64,000 nucleotides of DNA from Wolbachia endosymbiont of Encarsia formosa (GTDB lineage: Bacteria; Pseudomonadota; Alphaproteobacteria; Rickettsiales; Anaplasmataceae): positions 806,001 through 870,000 of the forward strand of contig NZ_CP154278.1 of assembly GCF_039540065.1 (NCBI RefSeq), written 5' to 3'. A program made the position numbers and the translations under genes. Below are positions 37,566-46,259 of this stretch, piece after piece. Position 1 is the first letter of the stretch, and every line of letters starts with the position of its first letter. Under the pieces are notes generated by a model. It had not been told where the DNA came from and made no database searches. It worked only from the letters and a program-made list of their open reading frames with translations.

Positions 37566-38583
37566 GGCTTTGTTGCATAGGTCAAATAAAAAGAGCTGGC
37601 AGTTACTGACAAAATTCACTATAAGACAAGCATTTAACCTACTAAAGAAAAATATGCCGCAAAAAATGATAGTCAGTAACTGCCATGAATATAACAAATT
37701 TCTCCAAGAGAGGGGAAATATTTTTTATTACGTCAATGATGCCATAGAAAATTGGTACGAAAAAGGTCCAAAAATGGCTGTTGGCAACTACATTTATAGC
37801 GATAAGGTCGTGATTCTGGTTCACATAATAACTTATTTATTTAGAATAGCTCTGAGACAAACAGCGGGATTTATAGCAGGGTACCTTGAGCAAAACTTGC
37901 AAGTTATTACAGGCCTCAAGAAGGCTTAAAAAACTTAACATCAAAATTGAAGACATGATAAAAATAATACAGAAGATATTGAGATTGCCATAGATAGTAC
38001 AATAATATTCCAGGTCATAGCAAGGCAAATGGTACAGATAGAAAGTATCGCCGCTATGAGCAAACAAGATGTAATGCTAGAGATAGGTAGCAAAAAAGTT
38101 ATAGCAGCAAAATACAGTGGTGGAGTTTATTCTGACCACTATGGAGCATGTGATCTTATTGCAAGGATTGATGTTAATATAATATAAGCACACTATATGC
38201 AGACAGATCGAAAGAAGTTATACAAACTGTGCGATGAGCTTGACATAAAGACAAGGATTCCTCCGCAAAATAATGCAGTAGAGCATCCAAAGTTGGATTA
38301 TATTGATGAGAGAAATTCTACAATCAAGCTCATAAAGTCATATGATGAAGATGGTATGAAGAGGTGGAAAAAAGAGATAAATTATGGGAAGAGATCTTAT
38401 ATAGAAAGTTTTTTCTCGCGACTGAAGCAAACATTTTGGTTTAGTTTTAGAAACAAATCTGAGGTTAATCGTGAGAGAGCTCAAGTGTTATTTGCTTAAC
38501 AAAATTACTGATATAGGCATGGCTAAATTTGAGATAGCTTCATTCCACGTTACCTATTATCCGAAGAGTGATGCAATAAAGCC
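37566..38583 (+). mobile_element. IS5-family insertion sequence, decayed copy
   Basis: The 1018-bp element has GGCTTTGTTGCATA at the left and the complement of GGCTTTATTGCATC at the right, so its ends have diverged by two bases, yet a perfect 9-bp duplication remains. It is about 95 bp shorter than the copy at 24430-25542 and its transposase is frameshifted. It sits inside a palindromic repeat. Confidence 0.87.
37654..38543 (+). pseudogene. IS5-family transposase, frameshifted
   Basis: The ATG 37654 frame (MPQKMIVSNCHEYNKFLQER) parallels the other copy up to about 37925, then is lost. Pieces of the rest appear in other frames, such as EIAIDST (37981) and the segment 38197-38499 with GKRSYIESFFSRLKQTFWF, which holds the catalytic Glu region. 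The tail LNKITDIGMAKFEIAS follows after one more frameshift. No functional product is possible. Confidence 0.85.
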
Positions 38584-38592
38584 ATTCCAGTG
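38584..38592 (+). repeat. Right target-site duplication of the second IS copy
   Basis: ATTCCAGTG is identical to 37557-37565. The palindrome continues into TCACAAGCTGGAAT just after it. Confidence 0.9.
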
Positions 38593-38658
38593 TCACAAGC
38601 TGGAATAACAAGAAAAAGGGTACTGGCATGACATTATATGATTTTCCTTATTTTAGCA

Positions 38659-39579
38659 TTAAACGCGATGAAGAAAATCATTTATAATCGCTATAGCAAC
38701 TAGTGTTGAAACCTGACGTACCTTTTGGCTTGACAAACGAGAGTTTTTATCTGATTTGACAACAAGGGCTTCTAGATGACTTTGAAAGTAAATATTACCA
38801 TGCTTATCTTCGATAGCTTCTATTACCCCGTCATTGGCAAATGCTGCAATTTTATATCCAAGTAGCTCTAGCCTTCTTCTATTCTCTGTAGTATTACTTA
38901 CTGTACCTGAATGAGCATTCGGAAAATAAGTTGAAAACCAGCCATTTTGATTAGGTAGTAAAAATCTAGCTACCACTTTTTCCAAACGACTACCTGGAAC
39001 AATTTTTATCTGCTGAAGAGGTATATTCTCTTTTTGTGCTGATTTTAAATGATTCTTCTCATCATTAACAACTTCAATTCCTTTTGCATGCATAATGCCT
39101 TGCAAACCACCACATATGGCAAGTAAATGAATTGCAGGATTGTCATCTACTATTTTTATAATTGCTTCATTCACAAACTGGCGGTAAGGGTTAAGAGCTG
39201 AATGAAAGTTATCTGAAATAAATATTCTGTTTATCTTTTGCTCTTTGATAAATTTTGCAACTTCAACTTTTATTCGATCTAGTATCAGCTTTTTTGCCAA
39301 TATTTCATCTTGTTTTGCGAACTCTTCTTGGATTTCTTTTAGATTAATTATTTTGTCGTAGTCAATGAATATAGTTTTAACCCCAAAATTATTGAATATC
39401 TCATAGATATTTTGAGATTCATCTGTTTGCAATAAACCAACAATTATATTATAGTTTACTGCATTTTCCACTGTCAAAGCATATAATTCTTTGTTTACTT
39501 TTTCACTATAAGCGATATTACTTAATAGTAGAAATGTAATTAATAGTATATTAAATATTCTATTGTAAGATTTATACAT
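38659..39579 (-). CDS. Exported class I glutamine amidotransferase-like / C26 peptidase
   Basis: The 306-residue protein has a signal peptide (residues about 9-24, ending NIAYS). The nucleophile elbow AICGGLQG places Cys156. The His-Glu pair of the triad is probably H268 and E270 in FQSHLEAL. HSGTVS and the overall order match the peptidase C26 / gamma-glutamyl hydrolase branch. An exported member is unusual, and the substrate is unknown. It is monocistronic. Confidence 0.8.
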   Translation of the reverse strand: MYKSYNRIFNILLITFLLLSNIAYSEKVNKELYALTVENAVNYNIIVGLLQTDESQNIYEIFNNFGVKTIFIDYDKIINLKEIQEEFAKQDEILAKKLILDRIKVEVAKFIKEQKINRIFISDNFHSALNPYRQFVNEAIIKIVDDNPAIHLLAICGGLQGIMHAKGIEVVNDEKNHLKSAQKENIPLQQIKIVPGSRLEKVVARFLLPNQNGWFSTYFPNAHSGTVSNTTENRRRLELLGYKIAAFANDGVIEAIEDKHGNIYFQSHLEALVVKSDKNSRLSSQKVRQVSTLVAIAIINDFLHRV

Positions 39580-39639
39580 TATTTCCTAAATAATTATATT
39601 AATATTATAATATATTATAGAACATTAAGAAAAAGAATG

Positions 39640-39712
39640 TGGCCTGAGCAGGAATCGAACCAGCGACACAAGGATTTTCAGTCCTTTGCTCTACCAACTG
39701 AGCTATCAGGCC
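39640..39712 (-). tRNA. tRNA-Phe (anticodon GAA)
   Basis: On the minus strand the acceptor GGCCTGA pairs with TCAGGCC, the D arm has AGCTCAGTTGGTAGAGC, the anticodon loop is CTGAAAA with anticodon GAA, and the T arm is CTGGTTCGATTCCTG-like. Discriminator A is at 39640. CCA is not encoded. Confidence 0.95.
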
Positions 39713-39786
39713 AACTACGTACTTTCATTTTTAGACAAAAAACGTTATCATGTCCATCAAAAGTTTTTGAAGTATAGAAACAAAGA

Positions 39787-40293
39787 ATGAACATTAATAA
39801 CAAAATAGGAATTTATCCTGGTACATTTGATCCTATAACTTTGGGGCACCTTGACATAATAAAAAGAGCATGTAAGCTAGTCGATAAGTTAGTAATTGGT
39901 GTTGCAGAAAATGTTAACAAACATACTAGTTTCAACATAAATCTACGCACAAGCATGGCTGAAAATGAAGTGAAAGGACTAGGAATTGACGCAGATGTCA
40001 TATCTTTCAATGGATTATTAATGAATTTTGCCAAAGAGCAAAATGCTTCTGTTATTATCAGGGGGCTCAGAGCAGTATCAGATTTTGATTATGAATTTCA
40101 AATGAGCTGGGTAAATTATAAACTCCTTCCTGAAATCGAAACTATATTTCTTCCTGCATCTGAAGATACTCAATTTATCTCATCAGTTTTTGTGAAAGAA
40201 ATAGCGAGATTAGGAGGAGATGTTAGCAATTTTGTATCAAAAAGTGTCCAAAGCGAATTGATTAATCTAAATAGGGTAAAAAATGGAGAATAA
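39787..40293 (+). CDS. coaD: Phosphopantetheine adenylyltransferase
   Basis: It performs the penultimate step of coenzyme A synthesis (4'-phosphopantetheine + ATP to dephospho-CoA). The 168 residues show GIYPGTFDPITLGHLDI, with the nucleotidyltransferase TxGH motif at residues 18-21, VIIRGLRAVSDFDYEFQMSW, and FISSVFVKEIARLGGDVS near the C-terminus. The length is normal. Confidence 0.97.
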   Translation: MNINNKIGIYPGTFDPITLGHLDIIKRACKLVDKLVIGVAENVNKHTSFNINLRTSMAENEVKGLGIDADVISFNGLLMNFAKEQNASVIIRGLRAVSDFDYEFQMSWVNYKLLPEIETIFLPASEDTQFISSVFVKEIARLGGDVSNFVSKSVQSELINLNRVKNGE

Positions 40294-40364
40294 ATATTTG
40301 TTGTTTTCTCCACTTCAAAGCGGTTATGCTCGATGTACAAAATACTATAAAATAAAGGAGAAGT

Positions 40365-40574
40365 ATGTCAGAAGTGAGGGATAATAATCTAATAGTTTGC
40401 TGCCGTGGTGATGAGAATGATGATGGTTCTGTTCATCCAGTAGTATATTTACATAAAGAAGGAGAAATGTATTGTCCTTATTGCAGTAAGCCCATGAGCG
40501 AAATAGTAAACTCCGAAGAATTTCAATCTGTTGAGGTGAAAGCAGTGAATAAAAAGGAAAGGACCAAAGGTTAA
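40365..40574 (+). CDS. CHCC-type zinc-finger protein (NDUFS6-like)
   Basis: The 69-residue protein has HPVVYLHKEGEMYCPYCSKP, with Cys-x2-Cys and a preceding His and Cys that fit the zf-CHCC domain of the mitochondrial complex I subunit NDUFS6 and its alphaproteobacterial counterparts. AAGGAG precedes the ATG. A link to complex I is inferred from the family; no nuo gene is nearby. Confidence 0.82.
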   Translation: MSEVRDNNLIVCCRGDENDDGSVHPVVYLHKEGEMYCPYCSKPMSEIVNSEEFQSVEVKAVNKKERTKG

Positions 40575-40588
40575 TAGCACTTCATTCT

Positions 40589-41215
40589 TTAGCTTATGTA
40601 AATAGCAATAAAGGGGGCAGTAAAGATGAAACTGTCCATACGGTCAAGTACTCCTCCATGGCCAGGTATTATACCTCCACTATCTTTAACATTGTAAACT
40701 CTTTTGATGAGTGACTCAGTGAAATCGCCAAATTGGCATAGAATAGCAATTGTAAAGCCAATTATTGGAGAATAAAAAATTGGAAATAAACCTAAAAATA
40801 TTGAGCCAAAAATTGTACACACTACTCCAGCTAAAACTGCACCAAAAAGTCCTAACCAAGTTTTGCCTGGACTAATGATTGGACAAATCCTAGTTTTACC
40901 AAAATTTTTGCCGAAAAAATAGGCAGCAATGTCGATACTCCAGATGGTTAAGATGAGCCATATCAATGTATATTTTCCCTGTGGTAAGTTATAGAGGTAT
41001 ATTAACGAGGCATTTGGTAGCGCAATTAATAGTAATGCGAAAATATATAAGATTCTATTGCCCTGAGTTAGATTATACCATTCAAAAGAAGATAGAACTG
41101 CAATTGAAAAAATTAGTAGATAAAATGATAAATCACTGAAATATGTGGCAAAAGAAAATATGAGTAATATGACTATTGAGGAGAATATTCTAACCATAAA
41201 ATTATTATCTACCAT
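40589..41215 (-). CDS. cdsA: Phosphatidate cytidylyltransferase
   Basis: It makes CDP-diacylglycerol, the substrate of PgsA. The 208 residues contain about six hydrophobic segments and the C-terminal signature around KDSGGIIPGHGGVLDRMDS. It overlaps uppS by 11 bases; the two often form one operon in bacteria. It is shorter than the E. coli protein, mainly at the N-terminus. Confidence 0.94.
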   Translation of the reverse strand: MVDNNFMVRIFSSIVILLIFSFATYFSDLSFYLLIFSIAVLSSFEWYNLTQGNRILYIFALLLIALPNASLIYLYNLPQGKYTLIWLILTIWSIDIAAYFFGKNFGKTRICPIISPGKTWLGLFGAVLAGVVCTIFGSIFLGLFPIFYSPIIGFTIAILCQFGDFTESLIKRVYNVKDSGGIIPGHGGVLDRMDSFIFTAPFIAIYIS

Positions 41216-41900
41216 ATTTCTTCTCTCTTTTTGTGTAATCTGCTAATGCTCTACTCAAATCTTGACAAGAAAAATCAGGCCACAAAGTATCACAAAAATA
41301 CAGTTCAGCATAAGCTGCTTGCCATAATAAAAAGTTGCTTAACCTTTTTTCGCCACCAGTGCGAATTAATAAATCCAATTTTGGTAAATCTTTAGTATAC
41401 AGAAATTTTTCAAATTCGTCTTCCAATACGCAATCAATATTTCCTTTTATGATGTTGTTGATAGCATGTATAATTTCCTGCTTTGCTCCATAACTAACTG
41501 CAACAGTGAGTAATAGACCATCGTTCTTATGTGTCACTTCTTCTGCTTTTTTGATTTGATCGAATATTTTACTGGGCAATAGACTTAAATTGCCAATAAA
41601 ATTTAACTTAATGTTACAATTGCAAATGAAATTGATTTTATCTTCATTAGTTAAAGCGGAGTAAAATAAATCAAATAGGTAGTCTGTTTCGTTTTCAGGT
41701 CTGAGCCAATTTTCCATGGAAAATGCATACAAAGTTAAGTAAGATATGGCTAAGGTTGTGCAATGTTTAGCAATATCAAATGCAACTTCGCTGCCTTTTC
41801 TATAACCATCAATTCTTACTCTTCCTTGATTGTTTGCCCACCTACCATTACCGTCCATAATAATTGCTAGATGTTTTGGCAGAGATTCTATATTCAACAT
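41205..41900 (-). CDS. uppS: Undecaprenyl diphosphate synthase
   Basis: It builds the C55 isoprenoid carrier for peptidoglycan precursors. The 231 residues show IIMDGNGRWANNQG with Asp16 as the Mg-binding residue, YLTLYAFSMENWLRP and LLIRTGGEKRLSNFLLWQ. It is cotranscribed with cdsA. Its presence fits a cell that still makes lipid II. Confidence 0.95.
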   Translation of the reverse strand: MLNIESLPKHLAIIMDGNGRWANNQGRVRIDGYRKGSEVAFDIAKHCTTLAISYLTLYAFSMENWLRPENETDYLFDLFYSALTNEDKINFICNCNIKLNFIGNLSLLPSKIFDQIKKAEEVTHKNDGLLLTVAVSYGAKQEIIHAINNIIKGNIDCVLEDEFEKFLYTKDLPKLDLLIRTGGEKRLSNFLLWQAAYAELYFCDTLWPDFSCQDLSRALADYTKREKKYGR

Positions 41901-42135
41901 TTGAATTCAACCTGTTCTAATTAGCTTAATGTTTATATCTCTATATGAAATGTTCACTATACCCACCTAAAACTATATTATTACTGAAAAATCATTGATG
42001 GTATATATTATAAAAATTTTCTGAACCTCGGTGTCAGCTGCCAGTGATTTTACCAAGAAAATATAGTAAAAATGGTCTGATATAGATGATTTTACGATAT
42101 AGTAAAATTATTATAAATAAATGAATTTAGTGTTA

Positions 42136-43167
42136 TTAGAAATACCTAGCTCTTTTATGTGGATTGATATTTTCAATAACCTGCTCTAGAGATAAATTAT
42201 ATAATTTTGACACAGGTTCTTCGCATTCAGTACATCCTTTGAATGTAGAGATTGGTATAAGTGACTCTATATTTATGTCCCGCTCTTGAGGAAGATCTTT
42301 AACGTCTATGCCAATCCCTGGGAAAGGATATTTAGTATATATGCTCAGCTCTTTGGGAACATATTTAATTATATCTTCGCAAATACGTTCCTTGTTGTTC
42401 AAGTAATCGATATTAATATCTGTAATTTTACCAGCTTTACGCAGGAGTATATCAAGCCTCAAAGTCGACTTTACGCTAGGTTTAAAATTTTTAAATATAT
42501 TGACAAATACCTTACCAGTAACATTATCTATTATTGCTTTTAGCTCTTTAGTGGTAACAGAATTGATCTTCTCAACAGCATTTTGATCTTTTAGTAGTGT
42601 TATAATCCTTTTGTCATTCAATTGTGCACTATCAAGTAGAAGTCGAAATTTTTCAGTATTAATAGAATAGATAAAATTCCGACTTTTTAGTAAATCCATA
42701 ACCATGGAGCGATTAAACTTACTACTACTATATATAAGTTCAAGTTTTTCAAGATCGAGAGAATTGACTTGAACGAATAGACTCTGATCTTCTAGTATTT
42801 CTCTAACATCTGTAGAATCAAACTTAACGCTTTCGCATATAATTTTTAATCTATTACCATCAATAGAATGGAGTTGAGGTAATGAAGTCTTTAGTATTTC
42901 TGCAATCTCTTTATCTGTAAAAAAATAATCACTTTTCATGATACTAACTTTACTCTCATCAAGAGAATTGATTTGATCAAACAAACTCTGATCTTTCAGT
43001 AAATTCATAATATATCCTTGATTAGGATATCTAAATATCAAGTCAAATATTTTACGATTCATCGAATTGATGCGTTTAACAACTTCCTGATTTTCTAGTA
43101 ATTCTATAACAATACTGGTACCATAAAACTGCCTCAATACGGATTTAGATTTTTCAGGATCAATCAA
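42136..43167 (-). CDS. Longest open segment of the broken repeat protein
   Basis: These 343 codons from ATT/ATG-like start 43167 contain five or six of the repeat units (for example LLKDQSLFDQINSLDESKVS and ILEDQSLFVQVNSLDLEKLE) and a non-repeat tail with CTECEEP that ends HKRARYF. No SD precedes the segment, and it is preceded in frame by coding sequence of the same kind, so it is more likely the 3' part of the larger gene than a gene of its own. Confidence 0.45.
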   Translation of the reverse strand: MIDPEKSKSVLRQFYGTSIVIELLENQEVVKRINSMNRKIFDLIFRYPNQGYIMNLLKDQSLFDQINSLDESKVSIMKSDYFFTDKEIAEILKTSLPQLHSIDGNRLKIICESVKFDSTDVREILEDQSLFVQVNSLDLEKLELIYSSSKFNRSMVMDLLKSRNFIYSINTEKFRLLLDSAQLNDKRIITLLKDQNAVEKINSVTTKELKAIIDNVTGKVFVNIFKNFKPSVKSTLRLDILLRKAGKITDINIDYLNNKERICEDIIKYVPKELSIYTKYPFPGIGIDVKDLPQERDINIESLIPISTFKGCTECEEPVSKLYNLSLEQVIENINPHKRARYF

Positions 43168-43722
43168 ATTTATAAGCTTAATAAATTCTCGATCTTCTAC
43201 TACTTTTATACTACTAAACTTATCATTCTCAACTATTTATTTAAGTAGTTCTTCACTAATAAGGTTGATATTCTCAATAGTGTTTGGATTTTTTAGTAAT
43301 TCTACAATAATACTGGTATCATTAAACTTATCAGTATTAAGTATGATTTTAAATTTTTTAGGATCAATCGAATTGATACGTTCAAGAATTTTCTTATTTT
43401 CTAATAATTTTGTCATATCTTCATTACTAAACTTACCGATTTCAAATATGAATTTAAGTATTTCTTCATTAATATAAAGCTGACTACCATCAACAATACA
43501 AAACTGATTACCATGAAAAACATAAAACTGATCATCATCAACACGGTTTTCATTATCAGTATCATTTCCTTTATTTCCTAGTGCTTCTTTAGCAAAGTTA
43601 TTCAGATCATTTTTTTCATCTTCCTTGTCATGAATATTATCATAATATTCATGATCTTCTTCACTCCCCTCGTCATCACTACTGTCAAATTCATCACTAC
43701 AAACCTTACCATCTTTTAGTAT

Positions 43723-44001
43723 TTATAGTATGCCTCCTTCATTTAATATCACTTCAAACACGTCATCATCAAAATCATTGATGTTATCAACGATCTCCTT
43801 ATTTGATAGTAATTCTTCAATATCTTTGCAACTAAACTTATTATTATACTTGCATAAGATTTTAAGTTTACTGTAATCCATTGAATTAATGCCATCAACA
43901 ACTCTTTGAATTGATAGTAACCTTCTGTTATAAGCCTTGCATATCAGTTGAAGTTTTTCGTTATCTAAATCTTCTGCATTGCCTGCTTTATCAGAATCCA
44001 T
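43723..44001 (-). CDS. N-terminal open segment of the broken repeat protein
   Basis: These 92 codons from ATG 44001 carry two repeat units (LQLICKAYNRRLLSIQRVVD and INSMDYSKLKILCKYNNKF) and end at the first TAA. If translated, it is a short fragment of the original protein. Confidence 0.45.
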   Translation of the reverse strand: MDSDKAGNAEDLDNEKLQLICKAYNRRLLSIQRVVDGINSMDYSKLKILCKYNNKFSCKDIEELLSNKEIVDNINDFDDDVFEVILNEGGIL

Positions 44002-44264
44002 AATCTTATTTTAATTTACTTAGTATTTTAGTTTTAAATATCTAGAAAAAATAATCAAGCATCTTTAGCCAAACTTTCTAATAGATAAATTTAAAAAAAT
44101 TGAACGTTTGGTAATGACGACATATGTGGAGAAGGATGGCAACCACCACAATTCGGGAACATTTAAAAAAGCATAAGGGTCAAGTTAAGGAAATAAAGGT
44201 ATGAAGAAGATAGGATAAGAAGATATAAAATTCTCTCGGATATATTTTAGTGAGAGAACTAATG
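44002..44264. other. Gene-free stretch before the IS4 remnant
   Basis: No gene is supported. A 26-codon frame from ATG 44124 (MWRRMATTTIREHLKKHKGQ) has no SD and may be the end of another remnant. Confidence 0.4.
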
Positions 44265-45382
44265 ATGAATAAAATAAATTGCTTATCAAATTACCTCAAC
44301 AAATTTTTCAATGAAATGGCAAATAATTGAAACAGAAAAGGAAAAGAAAATTGAGTAATTGATGATTCATAAAAGCTATAATTTTGGGTAATATAGGGGT
44401 TACAAACTGAATCATAGATACAATGTGCCAATTATTAAATGAAGAATCTGTGATAATAACGAAACAGGGTTTAGATTTCAGGTTTACTAAAGAAGCAGTA
44501 GAATTTATGAAAAGAATGTACAATGGCTTTATTTAAAATACCCTGCAAATTGATTGTAGAATCTTGCAGCAATTTAAAAGCATTGGATAGTAGCTTTGCC
44601 TAACAGCATGGAAAATCTATATAAAGGTTATGGACAAAGGTTATGAGAGTAACACTAAGTGTGGAATAAAGTTAAAATTAGTTTTTGATTACCTAAATCA
44701 GACATTGGATCAACTTAACATAACGGAGGGAGTAAGAAGGTTATAGGGAGAAGTTGCTAATATCTGACCTTGGTTCAAGTTCTTTTAAACAAATCAATGG
44801 AACGGGAGCTTATTTTATAAGTCGTTGATACCAATGTATATGCTATAGAAACAAATCAAAAAATGGAATTATTGGAATGTTTAGGAGACAAGCTATTTTT
44901 AGAAATGAAGGTGTTGTTGGGAAAAGAAGCAAAGATTAGAGTAAGAATGATATATCATAAATTAACTGAAGAGCAGTCTCTAGCCAGAAGAAGAAAAGCT
45001 AATAAATTGGCAAAATCACATGATCTTCCAAAAGTAATCAGAAATTGTTGAACTGGTCAAAACTAATATTCCAGAGGATAAAATTAGTGCTGAGCAAGTA
45101 TTACAGAGTAAGGTGGCAAATTTAGTTGTTTTTTAAACTATACAAGAGCTACATAAGACTTAAAAGGGAAGCCACACAGAGTATTGTGTGAATTATATGC
45201 TAAATTATGTGCAATTCTCATATTTCATGAGTTGTACAAAATTAAAAAAGAATACAGAACTCAGTTTAACAAAGGCATTTATTGAGCTAAAAAGGCGGAT
45301 TAGAGAGTTATTTTTAGCACTAAAGAATAGAGTTAATAGTTTGAAAATTTTTCTTAAAAAGATTGCAATAACTTGTTCATGA
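44265..45382 (+). pseudogene. IS4-family transposase remnant
   Basis: Fragments of one transposase can be read in several frames: MNKINCLSNYLNKFFNEMAN at 44265, TMCQLLNEESVIITKQGLDF (44420), the LISDLGS-like Asp region near 44760, YAIETNQKMELLECLGDKLF at 44845, and KLTEEQSLARRRKANKLAKS at 44968. The Glu region is represented by SAEQVL and the tail KNTELSLTKAFIELKRRIRE (45255). Many frameshifts and stops make it inactive. No terminal repeats or duplication were found. Confidence 0.75.
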
Positions 45383-45621
45383 TTTTCATTAAAAGACAAG
45401 TACAGAAAAACTAGAGTATCTACTTTAACTTCCCTAAATTTGCTCGCAATCTCTTAACTTGATTCTTATGCTTTTTTGAATATTCCCCAAATTTGGGAAT
45501 AACTTATATCAAATTCCTATTCTCTTTTTCAGTTTTTTATTTTTTTTTCTTGCAAGCATAATAGTTTCGTATACATAATGAAACCAAATGGTATTTTTAG
45601 CTTGATAACAGAGGAAAATAA

Positions 45622-45792
45622 AGAGGGCTTGGGTATGGCACTGAAATGATGAACCACCTTATGGATACTGCTAGAAAAATCGGTACAAGGTACGCAACTC
45701 TCTCTGCATCAAGTGACTCAGGATATTGAATCTATGAACGCTTGGGATTTCTTACATTTGGTCAATTTGAGTGCTTTGAATGGAGGAGCTAA
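45622..45792 (+). pseudogene. GNAT acetyltransferase remnant 1
   Basis: A frame of 56 codons with one TGA (45727-45729) encodes RGLGYGTEMMNHLMDTARKI, with the acetyl-CoA-binding R-G-x-G-x-G motif, then SASSDSGY-stop-IYERLGFLTFG, the conserved Y-x2-LGF region. It ends in FECFEWRS. The N-terminal half is missing. Confidence 0.7.
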
Positions 45793-46200
45793 AGGTGAAA
45801 ATTGGCCACACTATATCTCCAAATAGTAAAGACGTTGAATATTTGTCTAGAAAAATCAATGAGGAAACCATTGATAAAGGTACGTGTAACTCATTTGCTT
45901 TTTTTATTCGCGATGATACTGAACAAATTATTGCAGGTTGTAGCGGTTTTGTTATCTATGGTTCAATTTACACGACTTGCTTTGGGTGCACTCTGATTAT
46001 AGAAGAAAAGGTATGGGAAAGCAGCTAATGGAAGAAGTTCATGATTATGGTCGAAAAGTGCACTGTAAAATAGCAACCGTTGCAACCATGAACTTTCAAA
46101 GAGCAGGAGCATTTTATGAAAACTTGGGTATGAGTGTGATCTTGTACGTCCAGGCTATGTTGATGGAGCGACATGTATATTTTTGAAGAAAGTGTTGTGA
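45780..46200 (+). pseudogene. GNAT acetyltransferase remnant 2, frameshifted
   Basis: From ATG 45780 (MEELKVKIGHTISPNSKDVE) the frame reads GFVIYGSIYT, needs a one-base shift near 45974 to continue as DLLWVHSDYRRKGMGKQLME (acetyl-CoA motif R-R-x-G-M-G-K), then ATMNFQRAGAFYENLG, and another shift near 46128 to end YECDLVRPGYVDGATCIF. The start overlaps the end of remnant 1 by 13 bases, so two acetyltransferase genes lay in tandem. Confidence 0.72.
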
Positions 46201-46259
46201 GATGCACTGTAAAATAGCAACCACGAACTCTAAAGTATTTAAAGAGCCTACTAGTATCT

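Larger units (their letters stand above)
42136..44001 (-). pseudogene. Long helical-repeat protein split by two TAA codons
   Basis: Read from ATG 44001 the frame stays open, except for TAA at 43725-43723 and 43239-43237, to the stop at 42136: 621 codons. The protein is built of about ten units of 36-39 residues, with pattern LL-x-[DN]-Q-x4-INS-[LI]-[DN]-x2-[KR]-x3-I. An acidic linker (DSSDDEGSEEDHEYYD) interrupts the series. It is not TPR, ankyrin, HEAT or LRR by eye. Function unknown. Confidence 0.7.

Noticed and set aside
44308-44523. 71-codon minus-strand open frame
   Set aside because: It is antisense to the IS4 transposase remnant, whose plus-strand fragments are recognisable.
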